A DNA stretch of 43,769 nt, from NCBI RefSeq assembly GCF_002150785.1, contig NZ_MTAZ01000047.1, positions 1 through 43,769 on the forward strand. Direction: 5' to 3'. Shown here piece by piece: positions 33,136-41,885 of this stretch. This DNA comes from Arenibacter amylolyticus (GTDB lineage Bacteria; Bacteroidota; Bacteroidia; Flavobacteriales; Flavobacteriaceae). The notes beneath the pieces are model-generated. The model saw only the letters and a list, made by a program, of their open reading frames with translations, was not told the origin of the DNA and did no database searches. Numbering within the stretch: position 1 is the first letter of the stretch; each line of letters begins with the position of its first letter. The translations under genes and the position numbers were made by a program.

Positions 33136-35187
33136 TTAAAATGAAGGGTCGTATTTAAGGTCTTGTACCTCTCTAACGTTGTTCCCATCCAAGGATACGG
33201 GTATAAACGTATACATCCATTTCCAAGAACGACCTCCATGGGGTATCTTCAAAAGTACCGTATTCCAACCTTTTTTCAATTTTACCTTGGCGGGTTCCCT
33301 ATAAAAATAATCCTCATCTATAAAAGGAATCTCATCGGTTGCTACTGCCAACTCTGGCTGTTGCCATACTGGGGGTGCAACTTCCTCATTGTTCACCCAA
33401 ATCTTTGGTTCTGTAAAATGCCATTGACCTTGACTGGGCGCAGGTCCTCCCCTTCTACCTCCAGACCTGGACCAACCGTAAAACCCTATCCAAAAAGTCT
33501 GTTCCCTCGCCTCTGAAGAATAAATTTTGGTATGCGCATAATAGGTTCCAGATTTGGCTTCCGTTATTGCTGGGAATCCAAAGTAATGTTTAAGATGTAT
33601 GGTTGCCCCTACCGGAGTATCATCCCATTTATAGGTGGTCCCATCTACCGTATAACTAGATTGCAACTCCTTCTCTACAGGAAATGAGGCTGTAAAGTCG
33701 CCCTTATGATCAAAGGGACCTATAATCTTCCATAAAGCTTCCGTCTGGGCCACATATGGAAACTCTTTATCTTTAAAGAAATGGTCTCTATGTACCAATA
33801 CTTTTTGTTCAAAATCCATAAACCTTTTCAGCTCTTCGGATCCTTTCGGTGGAAGTTTGGCCCAATACTCTAAATAGTTTTTCTCCCTACCCTTCCAAAT
33901 GGCATCGGAATAAAAAACAATAGAAGGATAAATGGGGTTCTGTTTTAATATATCGCGTTCATTAGCCACATTGTTGTCTGGCCATGCACACAATATTCCT
34001 CCCAAGGCCAGGGAATCTCCAGCAGGCTGTCTACAGGGTTGTTGGAAAAACAAACGAGCCATTCCCGCAAAGGGATCCAAGTGATTAATGTAATTGGCCC
34101 TAGAGTCTATAAATCGGTGTCCCTTACGTACCTCGTGTTGTGCCCAAAGTTGATTAATAGAGGTACTATCCCCTTCAATTTCAATACCTTCTTTCCATAC
34201 TATTAGCTCACGGCCCTTACCTTTTATGTGGTTCATTAAGGTAAGAATCATCTCGTCTTCCACATATTCTGGCTCATTCCTAACTTCATCGGTCCCTATG
34301 TGGATATAGGGCATTTCTTCGGCATCGGCAAGTGACATCAACTCGTCAAAAAGATCTATTAGAATGGGGAGCACCCTTTCCTCTTTCATCGTCTTTATTC
34401 CAAAAGCTTTTCTAAAGGCCCTGGTGTGCCCAGGTATATCAAATTCTGGAATCACCGTTATTTGACGTTCCTTACTGTAGGCAAGTATTTCTTTAAAATC
34501 TTCTTGAGTATAATATTTGCCCACATGTCTACTAAAGGATGAATCCGCTTTTAATTCTGGGTATAATTTACTTTCTAAACGCCATCCTGGATCATCTGTT
34601 AAATGCCAATGAAATATATTGTACTTGTATTTAGCCAGAACATCTATTTGTTCTTTTAGCTGTGCCACACTTTGGTAGTTTCTACCCGTGTCGTGCATAA
34701 ACCCCCTAATTTTAAAAGCGGGCCAATCCTTAATGTCCAATTGTGGCAAGCTCCAACTCCTTCCCTTTTCCCTTATCACCTGGGCCAAGGACTGCAGACC
34801 ATAATAAGCTCCCTTTTCCGTAGGGGCAGTAATGGTTATTTTTTTATCGATTTTTAAGGTATAGGCTTCTTGGTTGGTGAGATTGGAATTTTGTAAAATT
34901 TCTACTTCCAGTCCTTTTTTATCGGTCCACAGACCTTCGGTACGCAATACCTTTTCAGGAGCTAACTCCGCTGTTTTAAAGTCGTTGTTTACAAGACGTA
35001 ATCCAGAAAAAGTTACCTCTTTCTTCCCATAAGTTAGTTCCTGTGGCGTGGGAATAAGCGGATATTTATCTGCAAGCTGCGTCGGCTTTCCTTGAGCACA
35101 GGCACTTAAAGCAAATAATAGCACCACACCCATATTTAACCCAGCGTTGCAGGAGTACCACCTTATTTTATCAACTATTTTCTTCAT
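33136..35187 (-). CDS. GH20 beta-N-acetylhexosaminidase lipoprotein
   Basis: A 683-residue exported hydrolase; the signal ends in LSAC (Cys30), so it is likely a lipoprotein. An N-terminal GH20b-like domain (about 40-155) precedes the (beta/alpha)8 catalytic domain, which has FMHDTGRNY, FHWHLTDDPGWR and the catalytic pair D300-E301 in HIGTDE. The usual GH20 form is HIGGDE; the Thr is a minor variant. The C-terminal 180 residues are an extra beta-rich domain, perhaps carbohydrate binding. The enzyme would remove GlcNAc or GalNAc exposed after galactose/sialic acid trimming. It lies 42 bp after the O-acetylesterase gene. Confidence 0.9.
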   Translation of the reverse strand: MKKIVDKIRWYSCNAGLNMGVVLLFALSACAQGKPTQLADKYPLIPTPQELTYGKKEVTFSGLRLVNNDFKTAELAPEKVLRTEGLWTDKKGLEVEILQNSNLTNQEAYTLKIDKKITITAPTEKGAYYGLQSLAQVIREKGRSWSLPQLDIKDWPAFKIRGFMHDTGRNYQSVAQLKEQIDVLAKYKYNIFHWHLTDDPGWRLESKLYPELKADSSFSRHVGKYYTQEDFKEILAYSKERQITVIPEFDIPGHTRAFRKAFGIKTMKEERVLPILIDLFDELMSLADAEEMPYIHIGTDEVRNEPEYVEDEMILTLMNHIKGKGRELIVWKEGIEIEGDSTSINQLWAQHEVRKGHRFIDSRANYINHLDPFAGMARLFFQQPCRQPAGDSLALGGILCAWPDNNVANERDILKQNPIYPSIVFYSDAIWKGREKNYLEYWAKLPPKGSEELKRFMDFEQKVLVHRDHFFKDKEFPYVAQTEALWKIIGPFDHKGDFTASFPVEKELQSSYTVDGTTYKWDDTPVGATIHLKHYFGFPAITEAKSGTYYAHTKIYSSEAREQTFWIGFYGWSRSGGRRGGPAPSQGQWHFTEPKIWVNNEEVAPPVWQQPELAVATDEIPFIDEDYFYREPAKVKLKKGWNTVLLKIPHGGRSWKWMYTFIPVSLDGNNVREVQDLKYDPSF

Positions 35188-35229
35188 ATTTCACGGTAAA
35201 ACGTTGGTATCTAAATATTTATTAAATTT

Positions 35230-37320
35230 TCAATCTATCAAATTGGAAAACGTGGACGCTGGAATCCCATGGGCATTGGTCAAATTCCCATCGGAATAGG
35301 AACTATAACCGTACCTCACATATCTAGGTTTTTTCACCTGTTTGCTCCAAACCCGTAACACCCCGCTATCTATTTGGGTCTTTGCCTTTACAAATACCTT
35401 ATCATCACCGGCGATTTCAATATCCGTTACCGATTTTCCATTGGTAGTCTGCAATCCTTCCCCGTGGAGAAAGTGTACTTCCAATTCCTTATCCTGTACA
35501 TTTACAAAATCTAACAAGGGTCCGGAAAAAGGAATATCCAATCCGTAATTTTTTGCCAGGGCAATCTTAGACAAACGTTTGCCTACCACCCATTTTTTTT
35601 TGGGGTGCACATTTGTGGGGTGCCCCACATCCATGCTCACGGCCATTCCGGTATTGGGAATGGACAGAAGTTTTCGTTGCGAATCCCTAAACTTCCCCCA
35701 ATTAGGCCTGTTGATGCTACTTAATTGAACATAATTAAATGCCATAGCGGGATTATTCCAATGCTTACGCCAATCTGCCACCAACATTTTAAACAGCTTG
35801 GTATGTAATATTTCCCGTTCTGCATTAGACTCTCCCTGGTACCAGATAACTCCTTTAATGGGGAAATCTTTTATAGGATAAATCCCCGCGTCGAACAACA
35901 TGGTAGGATCAAAGGGATGCCTAGCTTTAATGCGATATTGGCTCATAGCAACCATGTTTTTCTCCTTGCGTTGATTTACCCACGGCTGCACCAAGGGATG
36001 ACGATGGGTATCGTTTAGCAAACTAATAGTTTCATGGGTGGTCTCCATGGCCTCCCTACTAATCCAACTTTGAGTGGTAGATCCTCCTACCGCATTGGAA
36101 ATGATGCCTACTGGCACCTTTAATTCTTTTTGAAGATTATAGGCAAATGCGTAGGCAACTGCAGAAAAATTTTCCATGCTAGACCCTAAAGCCGTGTTCC
36201 AGCCCGAAGGTTTAAAAAAGCCTTCCGCATTGCAGTATGCCAACTCCTCCTTGGTATAAGCGCGATTGGAAGTGTGCGCTTTTGGATCCATAGAAAAAAG
36301 AAAGATATTGGAGCTTATGGAATCCTTTAGGATGGAGGCTCCCTGCTTTTCCTCGGCCAGTTTAAAAGCCATATTGGATTGCCCGGATGCCAACCAAACC
36401 TCTCCTACATAGGTTTCGGAAATATGGATTTCCCCCGATTGCTTGGAAGAAATCGTCAATTGGTACGGACCGCCCGCTTTCTGTGCAGGATAGGTAACTT
36501 GCCATTGACCATGGCGAGAAACTTTGGTGCGCTTGATTTTACCATTAAACTGTATGGTAATCTCGTCCGTGGCATTTGCCACCCCCTTGATGACCAAGGG
36601 TATATTTCTTTGAAAAACCATTTGCTCCCCGTAAAGCATGGGAAGTGCTAATCCTCCATAGTCACCACTAATAAATTGAGCTATTTTCTTGGCTATTATG
36701 GTAGCCCCTTCTTTGGCAGGGTGAAGATCATCTGCATAGTATTCCGGGAATCGGTACAAGGGCTCTTGAAGATTAATCACAGGAACTCCAGCTTGTTGGC
36801 CTATGAGATCTATCTTAGACTGAATCTCTAAATAATTCTCCCGCATCCCTTCTTCAAACCAATGGTGGCCAGAAAAGGAGGGAGACATTTGACAGATGAT
36901 AACTTCTGGGGAAGAAGGCAATTCTCTATATTCCTGAATCATCGCTAGATAATCGGAAACAAAGCTATCCTTATGATCGGGCCAATTATTATTCCCTTGA
37001 TCGTTAAGCCCTAAATGAATTACGACCAAATTTGGCAAGAAAGCCTTAGAAGCATCAAATTGAGGGGTATCCCAATAAGGTTTATGCCCCTTTTTTAGCA
37101 TAGTAGCTCCGGGATGTCCAAAGTTCGCTACCTTGTAGACATCCCCGAGCATTTGCTGCAATTGAACTGGATAAGCATTACGCTCCCTATTCTCAATTGC
37201 AGTTCCATAGGTAACGCTGTTCCCTACGCAGGCCACCTTTATTTGCTGTGCATGCATGGAAAAAGTCATTAAAAAAATAAGCAAATAAAAATTTCTCAAC
37301 TCAATTCCATTAAACACCAA
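35230..37320 (-). CDS. nanS: Two-domain sialate O-acetylesterase
   Basis: A 696-residue exported esterase with a signal peptide (cut after HA, about 24) and two SGNH-type catalytic domains. Domain 1 (about 25-220) has VGNSVTYG with Ser35, HLGLND and DDLHP with His200. Domain 2 (about 305-650) is the SASA type, with WLASGQSNM (Ser315), YQGESNA and DVGHPTNVHP (catalytic Asp/His). The layout and size match, from memory, the two-domain NanS of Tannerella forsythia, which removes acetyl groups from O-acetylated sialic acids so that sialidases can act. It starts 50 bp after nanA in the same operon. Both catalytic sites look intact. Confidence 0.88.
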   Translation of the reverse strand: MVFNGIELRNFYLLIFLMTFSMHAQQIKVACVGNSVTYGTAIENRERNAYPVQLQQMLGDVYKVANFGHPGATMLKKGHKPYWDTPQFDASKAFLPNLVVIHLGLNDQGNNNWPDHKDSFVSDYLAMIQEYRELPSSPEVIICQMSPSFSGHHWFEEGMRENYLEIQSKIDLIGQQAGVPVINLQEPLYRFPEYYADDLHPAKEGATIIAKKIAQFISGDYGGLALPMLYGEQMVFQRNIPLVIKGVANATDEITIQFNGKIKRTKVSRHGQWQVTYPAQKAGGPYQLTISSKQSGEIHISETYVGEVWLASGQSNMAFKLAEEKQGASILKDSISSNIFLFSMDPKAHTSNRAYTKEELAYCNAEGFFKPSGWNTALGSSMENFSAVAYAFAYNLQKELKVPVGIISNAVGGSTTQSWISREAMETTHETISLLNDTHRHPLVQPWVNQRKEKNMVAMSQYRIKARHPFDPTMLFDAGIYPIKDFPIKGVIWYQGESNAEREILHTKLFKMLVADWRKHWNNPAMAFNYVQLSSINRPNWGKFRDSQRKLLSIPNTGMAVSMDVGHPTNVHPKKKWVVGKRLSKIALAKNYGLDIPFSGPLLDFVNVQDKELEVHFLHGEGLQTTNGKSVTDIEIAGDDKVFVKAKTQIDSGVLRVWSKQVKKPRYVRYGYSSYSDGNLTNAHGIPASTFSNLID

Positions 37321-37370
37321 ACAACCTTATAGTTAAGCCCTTATTAAAGAACAGTGTATTGTAGAACTAT

Positions 37371-38273
37371 TTATACCTTACCTAGATATGGAGTAATTCC
37401 CAAAGCATCCAATTCTGACTTCGCCTCTTCAATTTGAGCCTCCGTTAGCGTGGTATGCGGGAACCTACTAGGACCTAAATCCAATCCTAATGCCTTCATA
37501 AAGGATTTTGCAGCACCGTTAAAACCACCTTTTGCATTTAAGACATCTACAAACTTCATGGATTTCTGCTGAAGATCTGCAGCCAATGTATGATTATTAT
37601 TATTAAACGCTTCCTCTATAGCTAAGTACAATGGAGCCAAGTGGTTATAGGTACTCCCTACCCAGCCATCGGCACCAAAGGGAAGACTAGCAAGGAAAAT
37701 CTCATCAAATCCAAATAAAATATTAGCAGACCCTCCATTAAACTCCTTAGAGTATTTATAATCTATAAGATTGTTGTTGGTAAACTTAATTCCGGCTAGA
37801 TTGGGAATCTGCGGTGTTGCCAACGCTAAGAATTCTGCCATATTAAAATTGGCTCCAGTCAATACAGGGATATGGTAATAATAAAAAGGAATATTAGGTG
37901 CACAGGCGGCAATTTCCTTACAATATTCTACTAACTTATTAATATCGGATAATCTAAAGTAATAAGGAGCCAATGCAGCAATCCCGTCTACCTTATCAGC
38001 AGCATAGGCAGCCAACTCCTTAGCTTCCTGCAAGCTAGTATGCCCTACATGATCTATTACAAATAGGTCGCTCGACTTATTTTGACCCCAAGCCTTCGTA
38101 ATTTCCTTCCTTTCGGCTACGGACAAAGAGGTAAAGTCTCCAGTAGACCCATTTATAAAAACCCCTTTCACCCCATTTCCTTTTAAGAAATCCGCATATT
38201 GCGGTACTATCTCTACATTAAGCGAAGAATCCTGGTGCATGGGTGCATAGGTCGCTGCTATAAGTCCTTTCAT
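37371..38273 (-). CDS. nanA: N-acetylneuraminate lyase
   Basis: A 300-residue (beta/alpha)8 aldolase of the DHDPS/NAL class, which splits Neu5Ac to ManNAc and pyruvate in the cytoplasm. The Schiff-base lysine is K163 in LAGIKFTNNN, the catalytic tyrosine Y133 in FYYYHIP, and the carboxylate-binding loop is GSTGDF (42-47; most homologues have GSTGE). It is the first gene of a seven-gene minus-strand operon ending with the secreted sialidase at 28762. The promoter with proposed operator 2 lies just upstream. Confidence 0.92.
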   Translation of the reverse strand: MKGLIAATYAPMHQDSSLNVEIVPQYADFLKGNGVKGVFINGSTGDFTSLSVAERKEITKAWGQNKSSDLFVIDHVGHTSLQEAKELAAYAADKVDGIAALAPYYFRLSDINKLVEYCKEIAACAPNIPFYYYHIPVLTGANFNMAEFLALATPQIPNLAGIKFTNNNLIDYKYSKEFNGGSANILFGFDEIFLASLPFGADGWVGSTYNHLAPLYLAIEEAFNNNNHTLAADLQQKSMKFVDVLNAKGGFNGAAKSFMKALGLDLGPSRFPHTTLTEAQIEEAKSELDALGITPYLGKV

Positions 38274-38286
38274 TTTTCAAATGCTG

Positions 38287-38301
38287 TTATGTTATACATA
38301 A
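38287..38301 (-). promoter_or_regulatory. Proposed operator 2, nanA operon promoter
   Basis: TTATGT-TAT-ACATAA, the same 6+6 palindrome as operators 1 and 3. It lies 2 nt downstream of the -7 box and 13 bp before the nanA start codon, so it should cover the transcription start. Confidence 0.82.
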
Positions 38302-38303
38302 TA

Positions 38304-38336
38304 CAAATCTAGGTAAACAAATTGAGGTGCACAAAA
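38304..38336 (-). promoter_or_regulatory. Promoter of the nanA operon
   Basis: On the minus strand TTTTG (38332-38336), a 20-nt spacer and TAGATTTG (38304-38311), an exact TAnnTTTG match. Confidence 0.78.
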
Positions 38337-38551
38337 GGAATTTTAGAAGAATTATTAAATAACACCTCAAACAAAACCCAAGCAATCTACACCTAAGCCA
38401 TATTTTACTAGTGCTAATATAACTTTTCAATTTATTGATCCGAATAAGTTTTTAACAATATTTCATTCATTTATATGTAGGAATATCACATTGTCAGGGG
38501 TAAACATCATAAAATCACAATTTATAATTCACCAAAAAAAACTGCAAATAT

Positions 38552-38582
38552 TTTGTTAAGAAACCATTATTTAATATCATTG
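38552..38582 (+). promoter_or_regulatory. Promoter of susC/susD
   Basis: TTTG at 38552-38555, a 19-nt spacer and TATCATTG at 38575-38582, one base from TAnnTTTG. Confidence 0.68.
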
Positions 38583-38584
38583 CA

Positions 38585-38599
38585 TTATGTAATACATAA
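38585..38599 (+). promoter_or_regulatory. Proposed operator 3, susC promoter
   Basis: TTATGT-AAT-ACATAA, 2 nt downstream of the -7 box and 11 bp before the susC start codon. The positional match to operators 1 and 2 is exact. The region 38312-38551 between the two divergent promoters is AT-rich with no gene. Confidence 0.82.
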
Positions 38600-38610
38600 G
38601 AACTAACAAA

Positions 38611-41600
38611 ATGATACACAAAAACAAACTCTTAAAGCATGTGCTAGCACTAACGGCCTTTCTATTTATGGGAGGTTTGTACGCACAACAGAAAACAGTC
38701 AGCGGAACTATTTCCGACGACACAGGACAACCCCTTCCTGGGGCCAACGTATTAGTACAAGGTACTACCACGGGGACACAATCGGATTTTGATGGAAACT
38801 ATACCATTCAAGCAAGTGACGATGACATTTTGGTATTTAGCTACATTGGTTTTACCACCAAAAACATTCCAGTTGGAAACCAAACTACTATTAATGTAAC
38901 CTTATCAGAGGATGCTGCCTTGTTAGACGAGGTGGTTGTAACCGGGTACGGTTCTCAGACCAGGGCAACACTTACCACTTCTGTATCTAAATTGGATACA
39001 AAAATTTTGGAAACTTCTACAAGATCCAATGCCGCAACAGCCCTACAGGGTACGATTGCAGGTTTACGTGTAACCAACACTACCGGACAACCAGGTTCTA
39101 CCCCACAAATCGTATTGCGTGGTGGTACTAATTTTGATGGCACCGGTTCCCCTCTGATCTTAATAGACGGGATCCCTGGATCTTTTTACGCACTTAACTC
39201 GGACGACATTGAGTCTATAGAAGTACTGAAAGATGCAGCTGCTACCGCTATTTATGGTGCAAGATCCGCCAACGGGGTTATCTTGGTAACCACCAAAACA
39301 GGAAAAGCTGGAAAATCCTCTATCAACTACAAGTACAAATACAGTATGAACGAGGAGCGCAACGATCAAAAGTATATTGGTGCAGAAGACTTCATTAATT
39401 ACAACAGACAGTCCATTGCTTGGTATAGGGAAGCTATTAACAACCCTGGATCTTTTGGTGCCTTTTTAGATGGAGCCAATTCTATGGGAACCGGTGGAAA
39501 CACTACCAACTCTCCATTTACTACCCAGTTGTTAACTGCGGATAACCAGTACCTATTAAATCAGCCTGGTTGGAATGCGATTCCCGATGTTCTAAACCCT
39601 AATCAGCAAATTTTATTCTTTGACAACAAGAGTGTAGGAGATCGCATTTATCAGAACAGCGCCTCCAAGGATCACTACCTATCTTTTGATGGTGGTAACG
39701 AAAAAGGAACTTACTACTTAGGTTTAGGCTTATTGGATAACGATGGATTGATTTTAGGATCTGGTTTTAAAAGATACTCTGGAAAGTTTTCAGGATCTTA
39801 TAGGATTACAGACAATTTTAAGATTAATTCCAACGTGCTTTATTCGCACTCTAACCTAAACCGTAGCCCACTAGGTGGTGATGACACGGTGTTTAGAAGA
39901 TTCCAAGGTCAGGCACCTACTTCTAGAACCTATGACAACAATCCTGATGGAACTTGGTCCGATATTTATGCCGTGGGACAAAACCAAGGCTTTGGTAACC
40001 CATTATATTATCAAGATAAGTTTATCAGAAAAAATCTAGAGCAGCGTTTGTCTGCATCCGTAGGATTTGACTGGAACATCCTAGATAATTTAATCTTTGC
40101 TGTGAATGGTAGTCACTTTGCCATTAACAACCACAACGAGAACTTTAATAAAGCCTTTAGGGTAGGAAGCACTACTGGTCCCATTAGAGCCGAAAGAGCT
40201 GCCTCTGTTAGCTTAGGAAGAACTCTAAGAAACCAGTTGACGGGTACCCTTAACTACACCAAAAGAGTTGGTGATCACAATTTTAACGCTTTGGTGGGAG
40301 CTGAGTATTATAAAGACAATTTCTTTAGCACTTCTGCAGGAACCAGAAACTCGCCTACAGATTTAATCCCGACCTTGAATGCAGGTGCAGAAGCAGACGG
40401 AATACCGTCCAGCTTTGAAACCGAGTATGTACTAACATCGACCTTTGGACGTTTATTGTACGATTACGACAACAGATACTTGATCAGTGGTACCTTTAGA
40501 CGTGATGGATCCTCTAGATTGGGTAACGAGAAATTTGGCTTCTTCCCAGGAGTATCCGTAGGATGGAACTTACACAACGAGAGCTTCTTTATGGATTCTA
40601 ACATTAGCAATACCATTTCTAGGGTAAAACCAAGATTGAGTTACGGTGTTAATGGTAACCAAGATGTTTTAAGTAATTACGGAGTATTTGGTGCTTACGG
40701 AAGTCAAGGTATCTACGACGGTCAAACCGGATATGCCAACTCCTTACTACCAACTTTGGATTTGAAATGGGAGAAATCTACCACCTTTAATGCTGGTTTG
40801 GATATCTCATTTTTCAACAACAACCTTACTTTCATTGCCGATGTGTATTCTAGGGATATCAAGGATAAATTGGCAGACCTAACCTTACCCTTCTACACTG
40901 GGTTCAGCAGTATTTTAACCAATAACGGAACCATTAGAAACAAAGGTTTTGAACTTCAAGTAAACGGGAACGTTATTAATAGCGAGGACCTAACTTGGAA
41001 TGTGGGAGCTACTTTTACTTCCAACAAAAACTACGTGGTTAAACTTCCTGAGAATGCCAACGATCTAAACAGACAGGCAGGACAGTTAATTTGGAATGCC
41101 AAAACTGGTCAAGAAGAGTGGATCGGTGGATACCAGGAAGGTAAACGAGCAGGTAACGATCTAGTAATTGCCTATGAGCAAGAGCGTATCTATAGGGATC
41201 AAGCCGATGCTGATGCAGACGCTTCTATTGAGGATACTTTCTTACCTGGCGATAAGTTTAAGCACTTTGCTGGAGATGTTAAGTGGAAAGACCAAAATGG
41301 TGATGGTGTTATCAACAGCCTAGACAGAAAGGTGATTGGTAGAACTACTCCAGATTTCATTGGTGGACTTACTACTAGCTTAAGATATAAGAACTTTAAT
41401 CTATTTGTGAAGACCGATTTTGCAACAGGACATTTGGTATGGAACCATATTAGAAATAAAGGATATGGACAAACCCAAGGTAACTTAAACCAGCCTATAG
41501 AGGTATTGGATTCTTGGACACCTAATAATATGGATACAGAGTGGCCACGCTTCGTTTTTGTAAACGGTACCAAGAACGTATGGAGAGGAAACGAAGGAGC

Positions 41601-41874
41601 ATCCTTTGGGGATAGCTCTAGCTTAATGAACGCCGCTAACGACCAGTTCTGGGAAAAAGGAGATTACTTAGCCTTGCGTGAAGTAACCCTAAGCTATGAC
41701 GTACCTGCAGCATACTTCAATGACGCTATTAAGCGATTGAGCCTGTTTGTTACTGGTAGCAACTTACACTACTTTAAGAGCTTCTCTGGTGACACACCTG
41801 AAATTGGTGGAGTACAGTACGGTGCCTTCCCGGTTCCTAAAACTGTTACTATTGGATTAAACTTAACATTTTAA
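38611..41874 (+). CDS. SusC-type TonB-dependent outer-membrane transporter (sialoglycan locus)
   Basis: A 1087-residue TonB-dependent receptor. A signal peptide is cut after LYA (about 25). A carboxypeptidase-D-regulatory-like domain (about 30-110, GTISDDTGQPLPGANVLVQG) is followed by the plug (about 115-230, LLDEVVVTGYGSQ) and a 22-strand barrel ending in an aromatic TIGLNLTF. The segment DQNGDGVIN looks like a calcium loop common in SusC proteins. It would import sialic acid or sialylated glycans together with the SusD partner 11 bp downstream. The locus and shared operator suggest a NanO-like role; specificity itself cannot be read from the sequence. Confidence 0.93.
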   Translation: MIHKNKLLKHVLALTAFLFMGGLYAQQKTVSGTISDDTGQPLPGANVLVQGTTTGTQSDFDGNYTIQASDDDILVFSYIGFTTKNIPVGNQTTINVTLSEDAALLDEVVVTGYGSQTRATLTTSVSKLDTKILETSTRSNAATALQGTIAGLRVTNTTGQPGSTPQIVLRGGTNFDGTGSPLILIDGIPGSFYALNSDDIESIEVLKDAAATAIYGARSANGVILVTTKTGKAGKSSINYKYKYSMNEERNDQKYIGAEDFINYNRQSIAWYREAINNPGSFGAFLDGANSMGTGGNTTNSPFTTQLLTADNQYLLNQPGWNAIPDVLNPNQQILFFDNKSVGDRIYQNSASKDHYLSFDGGNEKGTYYLGLGLLDNDGLILGSGFKRYSGKFSGSYRITDNFKINSNVLYSHSNLNRSPLGGDDTVFRRFQGQAPTSRTYDNNPDGTWSDIYAVGQNQGFGNPLYYQDKFIRKNLEQRLSASVGFDWNILDNLIFAVNGSHFAINNHNENFNKAFRVGSTTGPIRAERAASVSLGRTLRNQLTGTLNYTKRVGDHNFNALVGAEYYKDNFFSTSAGTRNSPTDLIPTLNAGAEADGIPSSFETEYVLTSTFGRLLYDYDNRYLISGTFRRDGSSRLGNEKFGFFPGVSVGWNLHNESFFMDSNISNTISRVKPRLSYGVNGNQDVLSNYGVFGAYGSQGIYDGQTGYANSLLPTLDLKWEKSTTFNAGLDISFFNNNLTFIADVYSRDIKDKLADLTLPFYTGFSSILTNNGTIRNKGFELQVNGNVINSEDLTWNVGATFTSNKNYVVKLPENANDLNRQAGQLIWNAKTGQEEWIGGYQEGKRAGNDLVIAYEQERIYRDQADADADASIEDTFLPGDKFKHFAGDVKWKDQNGDGVINSLDRKVIGRTTPDFIGGLTTSLRYKNFNLFVKTDFATGHLVWNHIRNKGYGQTQGNLNQPIEVLDSWTPNNMDTEWPRFVFVNGTKNVWRGNEGASFGDSSSLMNAANDQFWEKGDYLALREVTLSYDVPAAYFNDAIKRLSLFVTGSNLHYFKSFSGDTPEIGGVQYGAFPVPKTVTIGLNLTF

Positions 41875-41885
41875 AAATTAAGAAG

